This document shows positions 1 through 7,468 of a DNA stretch of 8,130 bases, piece by piece (within the stretch, counting starts at the first letter, position 1; every line of letters starts with the position of its first letter). Under the pieces are notes generated by a model that saw only the letters and a program-made list of their open reading frames with translations, ran no database searches and was not told the origin of the DNA. The position numbers were made by a program, and so were the translations under genes. Origin of the DNA: Gammaproteobacteria bacterium (GTDB lineage: Bacteria > Pseudomonadota > Gammaproteobacteria > DSM-26407); assembly GCA_028694565.1 (NCBI GenBank), contig JAQVKR010000100.1, positions 1-8,130 on the forward strand, in the 5' to 3' direction.

Positions 1-57
1 CACCTCCAGCAGGGTGAAGCCCCGCCCCCGCGGCCCGGGCAACCGCCGCCGACTCAC
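1..57 (-). CDS. gspI: GspI minor pseudopilin, N-terminal fragment (cut by window edge)
   Basis: Only the first 19 codons are present, starting with GTG at 57-55 and running off the left edge. They read MSRRRLPGPRGRGFTLLEV, a type IV prepilin leader: a basic stretch, then G|FTLLE with Gly at -1, Phe at +1 and Glu at +5. This is what the prepilin peptidase recognises before cleaving and N-methylating the pseudopilin. The start overlaps the gspH stop by 4 nt (GTGA), which suggests translational coupling. The identity as GspI, a minor pseudopilin of the tip complex with GspJ and GspK, is inferred from its place directly after gspH. The leader alone would fit any pseudopilin, including GspJ. Confidence 0.85.
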   Translation of the reverse strand, partial: MSRRRLPGPRGRGFTLLEV

Positions 58-522
58 GCTCCCGTGTCCTCCGCCGCCAGGGACACCCGGCCGAGGGCAT
101 CCCCGCTCACCCGCCAGCCGCCTGCGGAGGCATCCAGGCGCAGGCTGAAGGGGGTCTGCTCGCCGCTGCCGTAGAGCTCGATGCGGGCCTGCGCCTCCCC
201 GCTCCCGCCCCCCTCCACCGAGAGCGCCACCGCCAGCCCCTCGGGCCAGGCACGGGGCCGGAGCAGCCGGTCGCCCCCGATCGCCTCCCACCCGTTCTCC
301 CCGAAGCGCTCGAACCGGTAGCCCTCGCGGCCGACGCGCACCGCCAGGGGCACGAGGCCCACCACCGCCTCCTGCCGCGCGAGCTCCAGCAGCGCGGCGA
401 ACCGCTCCGCCTCCGCCCGCGCATCCACCGGGCCGCCCGGCAGGCCGAGGCCCGGAACCACCAGGCCCGCCAGCACCCCCACGATCACCAGCACCACCAG
501 CAGTTCCAGCAGGGTGAAGCCC
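5..522. repeat. 18-bp direct repeat from prepilin signal codons (5-22 and 505-522)
   Basis: TCCAGCAGGGTGAAGCCC occurs identically at 5-22 and 505-522. On the minus strand it encodes the G|FTLLE prepilin cleavage site of gspI and gspH. A shorter related copy lies at about 968-981 in gspG. The repeat reflects shared protein function plus codon bias, not a mobile repeat. Confidence 0.7.
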
Positions 523-602
523 GCCGGGTGAGGGCGCGGAGCGGTGGCGCCGCCCCGCCCGGGACGCGGGCTACTCCAGGGTCCAGTTGGCGATGTCGGC
601 AT
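54..602 (-). CDS. gspH: GspH minor pseudopilin of the type II secretion system
   Basis: A 182-aa pseudopilin that is inserted in the inner membrane and then assembled near the tip of the T2SS pseudopilus. The prepilin site is G28|F29 followed by TLLE (Glu at +5), and the hydrophobic helix spans about residues 31-50 (LLELLVVLVIVGVLAGLVVP). The rest is a soluble domain with the alternating Gly-rich and hydrophobic pattern usual for GspH. The frame stays open far into gspG. I chose ATG 602-600 because a GGAGGG Shine-Dalgarno sequence (613-608) lies 5 nt upstream and because no ATG, GTG or TTG occurs between it and the prepilin site. This gives a rather long, Pro- and Arg-rich 28-aa leader and a 32-nt overlap with gspG. 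The length is normal for the family. It ends in the GTGA overlap with gspI. Confidence 0.92.
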   Translation of the reverse strand: MPTSPTGPWSSPRPGRGGATAPRPHPAGFTLLELLVVLVIVGVLAGLVVPGLGLPGGPVDARAEAERFAALLELARQEAVVGLVPLAVRVGREGYRFERFGENGWEAIGGDRLLRPRAWPEGLAVALSVEGGGSGEAQARIELYGSGEQTPFSLRLDASAGGWRVSGDALGRVSLAAEDTGA

Positions 603-1023
603 TCTCGCCCTCCCCGCCCGGCTGGCCGTCGGCGCCCAGGGTATAGAGGTCGAAGTCCCCGTGGCTGCCGGGATTGAGGTAGAGGTAGGGGTTGCCCCAG
701 GGATCGCTGGGCAGGCGCCGGACATACCCCCCCGCCTTCCAGTTGCGCGGCTCCGGCGTGCCGCCCGGGCGCTCCACCAGCGCCTCCAGCCCCTGGTCGG
801 TGGTGGGGTAGACGTAGTTGTCCAGCTTGTAGAGGCCGAGCGCGCTCTCCAGCGCCCGGATGTCCTGGCGGGCCTTCACCTGCCGGGCCTCGGCCGGCCG
901 GTCCATGATCCGCGGCACCACCAGGGCGGCGAGGATGCCCAGGATCACCACCACCACCATCACCTCGATGAGGGTGAAGCCGGCCGCCCGGCGCCGCGTC
1001 GCGTCTCGCCTTCCGTTCATCAT
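571..1023 (-). CDS. gspG: GspG major pseudopilin of the type II secretion system
   Basis: A 150-aa precursor of the major pseudopilin, the main subunit of the periplasmic pseudopilus. The leader MMNGRRDATRRRAAG is followed by F16-TLIEVMVVVVILGILAAL, giving a G|F cleavage site, Glu at +5 and the N-terminal membrane helix. Typical GspG features follow: YPTTDQGLEAL at about 72-82, SDPWGNPY at about 106-113, and the C-terminal loop LGADGQPGGEGENADI at about 119-134, which matches the family's calcium-binding loop. I chose the ATG at 1023 because it gives a normal short leader. ATG 1020 directly after it is equally possible, and GTG 1068 would add 15 residues. None of these has a strong Shine-Dalgarno sequence. 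The stop lies 56 nt downstream of gspF and inside the start region of gspH. Confidence 0.97.
   Translation of the reverse strand: MMNGRRDATRRRAAGFTLIEVMVVVVILGILAALVVPRIMDRPAEARQVKARQDIRALESALGLYKLDNYVYPTTDQGLEALVERPGGTPEPRNWKAGGYVRRLPSDPWGNPYLYLNPGSHGDFDLYTLGADGQPGGEGENADIANWTLE
604..615 (-). promoter_or_regulatory. Ribosome binding site that sets the gspH start
   Basis: On the minus strand the sequence GGGGAGGGCGAG sits just before ATG 602-600, with the GGAGGG core 5 nt from the start codon. It lies inside the gspG coding region, and it is the main reason for placing the gspH start inside gspG. Confidence 0.6.
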
Positions 1024-1079
1024 GTTCGACAGGTTCCAGTCCGGGGGGCGCTGGCCGGGAATCGGCACGGGTCGCCGGC

Positions 1080-2300
1080 TCAGCGCACCAATTGGTTGAG
1101 CTCGAAGATGGGCAGCAGGATGGCCACCACGATGGCCAGCACCACCCCGCCCATGGCCAGGATCAACAACGGCTCCAGCAGCCCCAGCAGCGCCGCGACG
1201 AGGGTGTCGCTCTCCCGCTCCTGGTACTGTGCCGCCCGCTCCAGCAGGGCGTCGAGCTGCCCCCCGCCCTCGCCGCTGGCCACCAGGTGGATGAGCATGG
1301 GCGGGAACAGCCGGCTGCGGCCGAGGGCGCGGTGGATGCTCTCGCCCTCGCGCACCCGGGCCGCCGCCTCCGCCACCGCCGCGCGCAGGGGCGCCCGCCC
1401 CATCACCGGGCCCGCCACCGCCAGGGCCTCCACCGCGCTCACCCCGCTGCGGGTGAGGATGCTCAGGGTGCGGGCGAAGCGCCCGGCGTTCAGCCCCCGC
1501 ACCAGCCGGCCCACGAAGGGCAGGCGCAGGATCACCCCGTCCCAGCGGCGGCGCAGGGCCGGACGCCGCAGCAGGAAGAGCGCCAGCCCCCAGAGGGCGA
1601 GCAGCCCGCCGCCGAGCAGGGCGCCGTGGGCCTGCAGGAACCCGCTCGCCGCGATGAGCGCCCGGGTCAGCCAGGGCAGTTGCTGGTGGATGTGCTCGAA
1701 CACCTGCACCACCTCCGGCACCACGTAGGTGAGCAGCCCCGCCACGATGAGCACCGCCACCCCGGTGAGCAGCGCCGGGTAGACCAGCGCCAGCGTCACC
1801 TTCTGGCGCTGCTGCTGGCGCAGCTCCAGGTAGTCCGCCAGCCCCTCCAGCACCCCGTCCAGGCGCCCGGCCTGCTCGCCGGCCTCCACCGTGACCCGGT
1901 AGAGATCGGGGAACACGTGGGGAAAGGCGCCCAGGCCCGCCGCCAGGCTGTGGCCCTCCAGCACCCGGGCCCGCACCCCCAGGACCACGCGCCGGACCCG
2001 CGGCCGCCCGCTCTGCTCGGCCACCGCCGTCAGCGCCTCGGCCAGCGGCGTCCCGGCACGCACCAGGGTGGCGAGCTGGCGGGTGAGCAGCGCCACCTCG
2101 GTGGCGCCGAGCCCGCGCCGCAGCAGGCCGGCCCGGCTGGCGCGCAGGCGCACCTCGCGGCGCTCCACCGCCTCCACCGCCAGCGGCGTCAGCCCCTGCT
2201 CCCGCAGCCGCTGGCGCACCTGGCGCGGGGTCTCCCCCTCCAGGGTGCCGCGCCGCTGCCGCCCGCGCCCGTCCAGCGCCGTGTACTCGAAGGCCCCCAT
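1080..2300 (-). CDS. gspF: GspF inner-membrane platform protein of the type II secretion system
   Basis: A 406-aa polytopic inner-membrane protein of the T2SS assembly platform, which works with GspE, GspL and GspM. It begins MGAFEYTALDGRGRQRRGTL, the classic GspF opening. Two T2SSF repeats are visible. The first spans about 70-193, with EAGEQAGRLDGVLEGLADYLE near 139-159. The second spans about 273-395, with the matching ASGEGGGQLDALLERAAQY near 341-359. Hydrophobic segments lie at about 170-193, 226-244 and 370-398, and the last ends in LLPIFELNQLV, a conserved GspF terminus. The length is normal. The frame stays open upstream, but ATG 2300 is preceded by GGGAGGAG and matches the family N-terminus. 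It lies 22 nt after the gspE stop. Confidence 0.97.
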   Translation of the reverse strand: MGAFEYTALDGRGRQRRGTLEGETPRQVRQRLREQGLTPLAVEAVERREVRLRASRAGLLRRGLGATEVALLTRQLATLVRAGTPLAEALTAVAEQSGRPRVRRVVLGVRARVLEGHSLAAGLGAFPHVFPDLYRVTVEAGEQAGRLDGVLEGLADYLELRQQQRQKVTLALVYPALLTGVAVLIVAGLLTYVVPEVVQVFEHIHQQLPWLTRALIAASGFLQAHGALLGGGLLALWGLALFLLRRPALRRRWDGVILRLPFVGRLVRGLNAGRFARTLSILTRSGVSAVEALAVAGPVMGRAPLRAAVAEAAARVREGESIHRALGRSRLFPPMLIHLVASGEGGGQLDALLERAAQYQERESDTLVAALLGLLEPLLILAMGGVVLAIVVAILLPIFELNQLVR

Positions 2301-2309
2301 CGGCGCTAG

Positions 2310-2317
2310 CTCCTCCC
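2310..2317 (-). promoter_or_regulatory. Ribosome binding site of gspF
   Basis: GGGAGGAG on the minus strand, 9 nt before ATG 2300-2298, in the 22-nt gap between gspE and gspF. It decides the gspF start against a longer open frame that runs back into gspE. Confidence 0.75.
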
Positions 2318-2322
2318 GGCGC

Positions 2323-3846
2323 TCATGGGCCGCTGCGGGAGACCCGCAGCACCTCCTCCACGCTGGTCTCCCCCGCCAGCACCCGCCGCCAACCGTCGGC
2401 CTCGATGGCGGGGCCGCGGCTGCGGGCATGGGCCTCCAGCCGGTGCTCCCCCGCCCCGTCGTGGATCAGGGTCCGCAGGGCCGCGTCCACCTCCACCAGC
2501 TCGTAGATGCCGGTGCGCCCCAGGTAGCCGCTGCCCCGGCAGCGGGGGCAGCAGCCGGGCGCGAAGAGCGTGGGCGGCCGGGCCGGGTCGAGCCTCATCC
2601 GTTCGCACTCGGCGCGGCCGGCGGCGTAGGGAGCGCGGCATTCGGGACAGAGCAGCCGCACCAGCCGCTGGGCCAGCACGCCGACGAGGCTCGAGGCGAG
2701 CAGGAACGGCTCCACCCCCATGTCCCGCAGCCGGGTGACCGCGCCCACCGCGGTGTTGGTGTGGAGGGTGGAGAAGACCAGGTGGCCGGTGAGGCTCGCC
2801 TGCACGGCGATCCCGGCGGTTTCCAGATCGCGAATCTCCCCCACCATCACCACGTCCGGGTCCTGGCGCAGGATGGCCCGCAGCCCCCGCGCAAAGGTCA
2901 TCTCCACCTTGGGGTTCACCTGGGTCTGGCCGATGCCGTCCAGGTCATACTCGATGGGGTCCTCCACGGTGAGGATGTTGCGGCGCCGGTCGTTGAGGCG
3001 GGCCAGCGCCGCGTAGAGGGTGGTGGTCTTACCCGATCCGGTGGGGCCGGTGACCAGGAGGATGCCGTGGGGCAGCCCGATGAGGCGGTTCATCGCCTCC
3101 AGGGTCCCGGGCGCCATGCCCAGGTGCAGCAGGTCGAGGCGCCCCGCCTGTTTGTCGAGCAGGCGCAGCACCACCCGCTCGCCGCGGCTGGAGGGGATGG
3201 TGGAGACGCGCACGTCCACCGGCCGGCCGCCGATGCGCAGCGAGATGCGCCCGTCCTGGGGCAGGCGCTTCTCGGCGATGTCGAGCCGCGCCATCACCTT
3301 CACCCGCGAGGCCACCAGCGGGGCCAGCGCCGGCGGCGGGCTGAGCACCTCCCGCAGCACCCCGTCCACCCGGAAGCGCACCACCAGCCGGTTTTCGAAG
3401 GGCTCGATGTGGATGTCCGAGGCATTCTCCCGCACCGCCTCGGTGAGCAGCGCGTTGAGCAGCCGGATGATGGGCGCGTCGTCCTCGCTCTCGAGCAGGT
3501 CGGCCGGCTCCGGCAGGGACTGGGCGACGGCCTGCAGGTCGAGCGACTCGCCGTAGGCCTCCATCTCCTCCAGCCCGCCGCCGGCGCCCTGCTGGTAGAG
3601 CGCCGCCAGCCGCTCCTCGAACACCTCGGGCGCCACCGTCTCCAGCCGGATCGGGCGCCCGAGATGGCGGCGCAGCTCGATCAGCGCGCCGGCGGCCGCG
3701 TCGGGGCGGCAGAGCACCCGGACGCCCGTCCCCTCCGGCGCCGGCCCGTCCGCCACCAGCACCCCGTAGCGGCGGGCGAAGCCGTAGGGGAGCGCCGGCA
3801 TCGCCCCGGCGCCCCCGCTCCGGCCGCTCCCGGGCTCCAGGCTCAC
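2323..3846 (-). CDS. gspE: GspE cytoplasmic ATPase of the type II secretion system
   Basis: A 507-aa AAA+-like traffic ATPase that powers pseudopilus growth, bound at the inner membrane through GspL and GspF. The N-terminal region (about 16-115) contains [12 protein letters not shown]. The N2 domain includes SDIHIEP (143-149) and the arginine-rich [20 protein letters not shown] (about 194-213). The catalytic domain has Walker A GPTGSGKT (267-274), the Asp box around [18 protein letters not shown], Walker [13 protein letters not shown] (329-340) and the His box [11 protein letters not shown] (354-364). The tetracysteine zinc motif is C400-x2-C403 and C433-x2-C436. All key residues look intact. 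GTG 3846 overlaps the gspD stop by 4 nt (GTGA), favouring coupling. The alternative ATG 3801 (Met16) begins right at the conserved N-terminus and would give 492 aa. Confidence 0.98.
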   Translation of the reverse strand: MSLEPGSGRSGGAGAMPALPYGFARRYGVLVADGPAPEGTGVRVLCRPDAAAGALIELRRHLGRPIRLETVAPEVFEERLAALYQQGAGGGLEEMEAYGESLDLQAVAQSLPEPADLLESEDDAPIIRLLNALLTEAVRENASDIHIEPFENRLVVRFRVDGVLREVLSPPPALAPLVASRVKVMARLDIAEKRLPQDGRISLRIGGRPVDVRVSTIPSSRGERVVLRLLDKQAGRLDLLHLGMAPGTLEAMNRLIGLPHGILLVTGPTGSGKTTTLYAALARLNDRRRNILTVEDPIEYDLDGIGQTQVNPKVEMTFARGLRAILRQDPDVVMVGEIRDLETAGIAVQASLTGHLVFSTLHTNTAVGAVTRLRDMGVEPFLLASSLVGVLAQRLVRLLCPECRAPYAAGRAECERMRLDPARPPTLFAPGCCPRCRGSGYLGRTGIYELVEVDAALRTLIHDGAGEHRLEAHARSRGPAIEADGWRRVLAGETSVEEVLRVSRSGP

Positions 3847-5825
3847 GAGTTGGGCCCGACCGGGAACTGGTAGGTGGGGCGGCTCAGGAGGTCCCGCTCC
3901 TCGGGCAGCACCGGGATCGCCTCCCGGGGCAGCATGGGCACCCCCTCCTCGCGCAGCTGCAGCTGCCGGGCGCGGATGTGGTTGTACTTGCCCCCGGAGA
4001 TGCGGCTCTCCATCGCTCCGTCGCGCAGGATGACCGGGTGCAGGAAGACCATCAGGTTCTTCTTCACCAGCGTGGTCTTGTCGTAGCGGAACAGCCCGCC
4101 CAGCAGCGGGATGTCCCCCAGCCCCGGCACCTTCTGGCGGCTGCCCTGCAGGCTCTCGTCCATCAGCCCGCCCAGCACCAGCAGCCGGCCGTCCTCCACC
4201 ATCACGCTGGTGCGGATGGCGCGCTTGTTGGTGATGACGTCCGCCGCCCCGATGCTGCTGGCCGCCAGGCTGGAGACCTCCTGCTCGATCTCCAGGCGGA
4301 TGCTGTCGCCCTCGTTGATCTGCGGCTTGATGCGCAGGGTCAGCCCCACGTCCTTGCGCTCGATGGTCTGGAACGGGTTGGTGGGCGTGCTGCCGGAGTC
4401 GCCGATGCTGGTGTAGGAGCCGGTGAGGAAGGGCACGTTCTGGCCCACCACGATCTCCGCCTCTTCGTTGTCCAGGGTGACCAGGCTCGGGGTGGAGAGG
4501 ATGTTGGTGGCCGCGTCACCCGAGAGCGCCCGGATGAGGGCGGCGAAGTTGAGCGAGCCGCTGTTGAAGCGGCCGAAGCCGAGGGCGAGGCCGTCGCCCA
4601 GGCTGGGCACGTTGCCCGCCTCGATGCTGGCGCCGAGCTGGACGATGCCCGAGCCCGAGCCGCCGAAGTTGATCACCCCCACCGGCCCCTCGCCCCCCGG
4701 GGTGCCGTCCAGGATCCACTGGATGCCCAGCTCCTTGGCCGTGTCGGTGGAGACCTCGGCGATGACCGCCTCCACCAGCACCTGGGCCCGGCGGACGTCG
4801 AGCTGGCGGATGATCCCCTGCAGGGCGGCCAGCACCTCCTGGGGCGCGGTGATGACCAGGGCGTTGGTGTTCGCGTCCGCCTCGATGCTCACCCGGCTCC
4901 GGCCGGGCGGCCCCGCCGGCGCCGCGCCCGCCTCCTTGACCAGGCTTCCGGAGACGCTCTTGAGCAGCGGCGCCAGCTCCTCCGCCTTGGCGTAGTGGAG
5001 GTAGACCACCCGGGTGTTGCCGGTCTCCTCCACCGGCGTGTCCAGGTGGGTGACCAGGGTGCGGATCCGCAGCCGGGAGGCCGGGTCGCCGCTCAGCAGG
5101 ATGCTGTTGGTGCGCTCGTCGGAGGCGAACACCAGCCGCTCGCCCGCCGGCTCCGCCGGCCCGGCCGGGGTCTTGAGGCTGTTGAGGAGGCGGATCACCT
5201 CGGCGGCCGGGGCGTGGGCGAGGCGGATCACCTCGTAGCCGGTCTCGCTCTCGATGTCGATGCGGTCGATGATCTTCACCAGCCGCCCGATGTTGCCGGC
5301 GGTGTCGGAGACGATGATCACGTTCCCGGGGGCGTAGGCGGCCAGGTGCCCCTGCTGGGGGACCAGCGGGCGCAGCAGCGGCACCAGCTGGTCGGCCGAG
5401 ACGTGCTGCACGGAAACCACCCGGGTGACCACCTCGTCGCCGGCGCCCGGCGCCGCATCGCTGGCCACCGGCGTGTCGATCTGCTTGCCCTCCGCCACCG
5501 GCACGATCTTGGTGACCTCCTCGCCGGGAACGGCCGCATAGCCGTGGACCTGGAGCACGGACAGAAAGACCCGGTAGACCGCGTCGGCATCCATCGCGTG
5601 AGAGGAAACCACCGTCACCTTCCCCTTCACCCGGGGGTCCAGGACGAAGTTCCGGCCGGTCAGCTCCGACACCGTCCCGATGAAGGACTGGATGTCCGCA
5701 TCCACGAGGTTGAGGGTCACCCCGCCCGCCTCCGCCCGCGCCGGCGGCTGGCCGAGCGGCAGCAGGAGCATCAGCAGGGCCAGCAGCGGATGGAGCCGGC
5801 GACAGACTCCCGCTTTGTTCCGCAC
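3843..5825 (-). CDS. gspD: GspD outer-membrane secretin of the type II secretion system
   Basis: The secretin that forms the outer-membrane exit channel; 660 aa from the chosen start. A signal peptide ends near ARA|EAGG (about residue 31). The N0 domain (about 34-115) follows, then N1-N3 repeats with their characteristic motifs: [10 protein letters not shown] (N1), [14 protein letters not shown] (N2) and [14 protein letters not shown] (N3). The secretin barrel covers about 345-605, with [10 protein letters not shown] and the signature [14 protein letters not shown] near 566-579. The tail of about 55 residues could be an S-domain for a pilotin, but no pilotin gene is seen. GTG 5825 was chosen for its GGAG 7 nt upstream and because it gives an ordinary signal peptide. 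ATG 5873 (GGAGG 4 nt upstream, overlapping the gspC stop) or GTG 5876 would add 16 or 17 residues and give an unusually long n-region. The end overlaps gspE. Confidence 0.97.
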   Translation of the reverse strand: MRNKAGVCRRLHPLLALLMLLLPLGQPPARAEAGGVTLNLVDADIQSFIGTVSELTGRNFVLDPRVKGKVTVVSSHAMDADAVYRVFLSVLQVHGYAAVPGEEVTKIVPVAEGKQIDTPVASDAAPGAGDEVVTRVVSVQHVSADQLVPLLRPLVPQQGHLAAYAPGNVIIVSDTAGNIGRLVKIIDRIDIESETGYEVIRLAHAPAAEVIRLLNSLKTPAGPAEPAGERLVFASDERTNSILLSGDPASRLRIRTLVTHLDTPVEETGNTRVVYLHYAKAEELAPLLKSVSGSLVKEAGAAPAGPPGRSRVSIEADANTNALVITAPQEVLAALQGIIRQLDVRRAQVLVEAVIAEVSTDTAKELGIQWILDGTPGGEGPVGVINFGGSGSGIVQLGASIEAGNVPSLGDGLALGFGRFNSGSLNFAALIRALSGDAATNILSTPSLVTLDNEEAEIVVGQNVPFLTGSYTSIGDSGSTPTNPFQTIERKDVGLTLRIKPQINEGDSIRLEIEQEVSSLAASSIGAADVITNKRAIRTSVMVEDGRLLVLGGLMDESLQGSRQKVPGLGDIPLLGGLFRYDKTTLVKKNLMVFLHPVILRDGAMESRISGGKYNHIRARQLQLREEGVPMLPREAIPVLPEERDLLSRPTYQFPVGPNS

Positions 5826-5832
5826 CGCTCCG

Positions 5833-5840
5833 CTCCCCTT
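5833..5840 (-). promoter_or_regulatory. Candidate ribosome binding site of gspD
   Basis: AAGGGGAG on the minus strand, with GGAG 7 nt before GTG 5825-5823. It competes with GGAGG ahead of ATG 5873, which has only 4 nt of spacing, so the gspD start is not settled. Confidence 0.45.
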
Positions 5841-5872
5841 CAATTCCGCGCCACATCGCCGGCTCGCGTCCA

Positions 5873-6745
5873 TCACCCCTCCAGCCCGTAGTCGAGCGCC
5901 ATCGCCCGGCCATCACGCACCAGGTCGACCCGCACCCTCGGGGCGCCGGCCAGCTCGGCGATGATTCGCTCCGCCGCGCCCGCTTCCCCAACCCGGATCC
6001 CGTTGACCGCCGTCACCAGGTCCCCGGTCTCCAGGCCGAGGCCGGTGAACAGCGCCCGGTCCAGCCCCGGCAGCAGCCGGTAGCCCTCCAGCCGCCCCTG
6101 GCGCTGCACCGGAATGAGCCGGATCAGCCTCGCGAACTGCCGAGGGTCCGCCTTGAAGCGCTCGCGGTAGCCCACGAGATCCACACCGCCATCGGAGTCC
6201 CCGGCCGGTCCCGGCGCCTCCGTGACCGGAATCAGCGACTCCCGCGGCAGGGAGAGCGCCTCGAACCGGCCGCCGCGGCGCAGCAGGACCCGCGCCGCCT
6301 CGACCCGGTGAAGGGTCGCGCCCTCGGCGACCGTCTCGCCGATGCGGAAATAGCGAGCCTCCCGGTCCGCCTCGATGATGGCCAGCGACGCCTCCGGCCG
6401 CTCCGCCACCCAGACCCCGCGCAGCTCCAGCGCCAGCCGCGTTTCGGGCGCCTGCACCGGCTCGGGCACCGGCTCGTTCGGGGGAACGCCGAAGAGATCG
6501 CGGGCGGACGCCAGGGTGGAGCCCACTCCACCGCCGGGGCCGGCCGTGGACTCCGGATTAATCGTTCCCGTCTCCTGGAACGGGGCTTCTGTCAGTTCAG
6601 GGCCGGGGGCCAGCCAGGGCCGGACCAGCCCGAACAGGGCATCGGCCGCCACGGCCAGGAGCAGGAGACTTACCGCCGCACGGGCGAGCGGCAGCAGCCG
6701 CTGACTGCCGGGGATATTTCCATGAATGGAGGGGAGAACAGCCAT
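5873..6745 (-). CDS. gspC: GspC inner-membrane connector protein of the type II secretion system
   Basis: A 290-aa bitopic inner-membrane protein that couples the inner-membrane platform to the secretin and helps choose substrates. A short cytoplasmic N-terminus is followed by a membrane helix at about 19-40 (PLARAAVSLLLLAVAADALF). A Pro/Gly-rich linker follows. The homology-region domain spans about 83-170, with LALELRGVWV, RYFRIGETVAEGATLHRV and VLLRRGGRFEALSLP. A PDZ domain lies at about 205-287, with GRLEGYRLLPGLDRALFTGL then LETGDLVTAVNGI. The length is typical. I used ATG 6745, which has no spaced Shine-Dalgarno. TTG 6754 would add three residues and has GGAG 5 nt upstream. It is the first gsp gene of the run, and its stop overlaps the upstream gspD start candidates. 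Confidence 0.95.
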   Translation of the reverse strand: MAVLPSIHGNIPGSQRLLPLARAAVSLLLLAVAADALFGLVRPWLAPGPELTEAPFQETGTINPESTAGPGGGVGSTLASARDLFGVPPNEPVPEPVQAPETRLALELRGVWVAERPEASLAIIEADREARYFRIGETVAEGATLHRVEAARVLLRRGGRFEALSLPRESLIPVTEAPGPAGDSDGGVDLVGYRERFKADPRQFARLIRLIPVQRQGRLEGYRLLPGLDRALFTGLGLETGDLVTAVNGIRVGEAGAAERIIAELAGAPRVRVDLVRDGRAMALDYGLEG

Positions 6746-7012
6746 CCTGGCCAACAGGGCTCCATGAAACCTCGGGATACCCGCACACCATCTGCGAGTT
6801 CAACCGCTCGAGGCACGATACCGGTTTCGACCTGAAGCTGTCCACCCCGGGCCTGAGCCGGGACGCAGCACAGTCCGCAGCCAGAAAACAGGGACCGCAG
6901 GAGAGACGATTCCCGGTGGATGCTCGGCGATCTCATCCCTGCGCGGGATATCAGGAGGAGTGGGCGGTTGCTATCGCGTCTCGAGCCGCTCGCGCAGCTC
7001 CTGCGCCCGCGC
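6746..7012 (-). other. Leader region upstream of gspC, no convincing gene
   Basis: About 267 bases separate the amber stop of the upstream membrane-protein gene from gspC. Bases 6971-7012 look like former coding sequence (see the separate entry). The rest is less GC-rich than the gsp genes and would be the natural place for the operon promoter. I cannot point to a good -35/-10 pair: TTGAAC is followed 18 nt later by TATCCC, which is only a weak match. No strong terminator hairpin is visible, so transcription could also enter from upstream. Confidence 0.4.
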
Positions 7013-7015
7013 CTA
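6971..7015 (-). other. Coding-like extension after an in-frame amber codon
   Basis: The upstream membrane-protein gene stops at TAG (7015-7013). The same frame then reads ARAQELRERLETR and stops at TAG 6973-6971. Twelve of these 13 codons end in G or C, as in the gene before it, and the peptide is a charged heptad-like helix continuing from SRSLEAL. This suggests that the TAG is a nonsense substitution, a sequencing error or a readthrough site. A mutation is the simplest view. Confidence 0.5.
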
Positions 7016-7468
7016 CAGCGCTTCCAGGCTCCGGGAGCCATCGGCACCCGAAGCGGCGTAGGCGTTGGGATCAGGCGGCGTGTAGCCCTTCTCCGCCAAC
7101 ATGCGGTCCGTCCGCTCGATGAGCGCATTGGCCTCCGCAACGGTGCCATCCGCCGGACCCGGTGTCGCCGCCTCCGCTTCGGCACGCTCGACGGCCCGGG
7201 CCAGTGACTGCGCCTCCGGCGGCAGCGTCTTGGGGCTGACCGGCCGGGGCCCGACAAGGCCGGTGGGCCTCGGCGAAGGATCGACAACAGGCGCTTCGGG
7301 GTTGGCGTCGCCCTCATCGGTCTTCGGCGCTGCAACGGATGTCATCCGTGCCCGATCCCGGTCATCTGGAAACAACGTCGGCGCCTCCCGCGGCGTGACC
7401 AGGAAGTAGACCGCGGACAGGACCAGCGCGACCCCGAGGGCCAACAGGTAGGAAGGTTTTATGTCCAT
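7013..7468 (-). CDS. Small single-pass membrane protein of unknown function upstream of gspC
   Basis: A 151-aa protein I do not recognise. A short cytoplasmic start, MDIKPSY, precedes one membrane helix at about 8-24 (LLALGVALVLSAVYFLV). A Pro- and Asp-rich linker of about 60 residues follows, then a helical, Ala/Glu-rich C-terminus (LARAVERAEAEAA, then EANALIERTDRMLAEKGYTPP). It has the overall shape of a bitopic periplasm-facing protein such as GspB or TonB-like proteins, but I see no T2SSB or TonB motif, so no function is assigned. Codon use matches the gsp genes. ATG 7468 is the only sensible start and has no Shine-Dalgarno. It lies 10 nt inside the transposase remnant upstream. Its orientation and position suggest, but do not prove, a link to the T2SS. 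Confidence 0.7.
   Translation of the reverse strand: MDIKPSYLLALGVALVLSAVYFLVTPREAPTLFPDDRDRARMTSVAAPKTDEGDANPEAPVVDPSPRPTGLVGPRPVSPKTLPPEAQSLARAVERAEAEAATPGPADGTVAEANALIERTDRMLAEKGYTPPDPNAYAASGADGSRSLEAL

Noticed and set aside
2068..3873. Long plus-strand open frame (601 codons) opposite gspE and gspF
   Set aside because: The same antisense artefact: a His/Gln/Arg/Gly-rich translation with no motifs, and the opposite strand has all GspE signature residues.
3978..5891. Long plus-strand open frame (637 codons) opposite gspD
   Set aside because: It is a shadow of GC-rich codon use in gspD. Its translation is low-complexity Arg/His/Gln/Ala-rich without any family motif, while gspD on the other strand is complete and conserved.
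4516..5991. Minus-strand frame of 491 codons overlapping gspD and gspC
   Set aside because: It is an alternative frame of gspD made of Arg/Gly/Pro/Ala repeats. It conflicts with two well-supported genes.
6308..6835. Plus-strand frame opposite gspC and its leader
   Set aside because: Its composition is that of an antisense frame, it has no recognisable domain, and it conflicts with the intact gspC homology-region domain.
6865..6890. Possible sigma-54 promoter (TGGC...GC) upstream of gspC on the minus strand
   Set aside because: The spacing between the GG and GC elements is off by one base from the required arrangement, and the rest of the consensus is absent.
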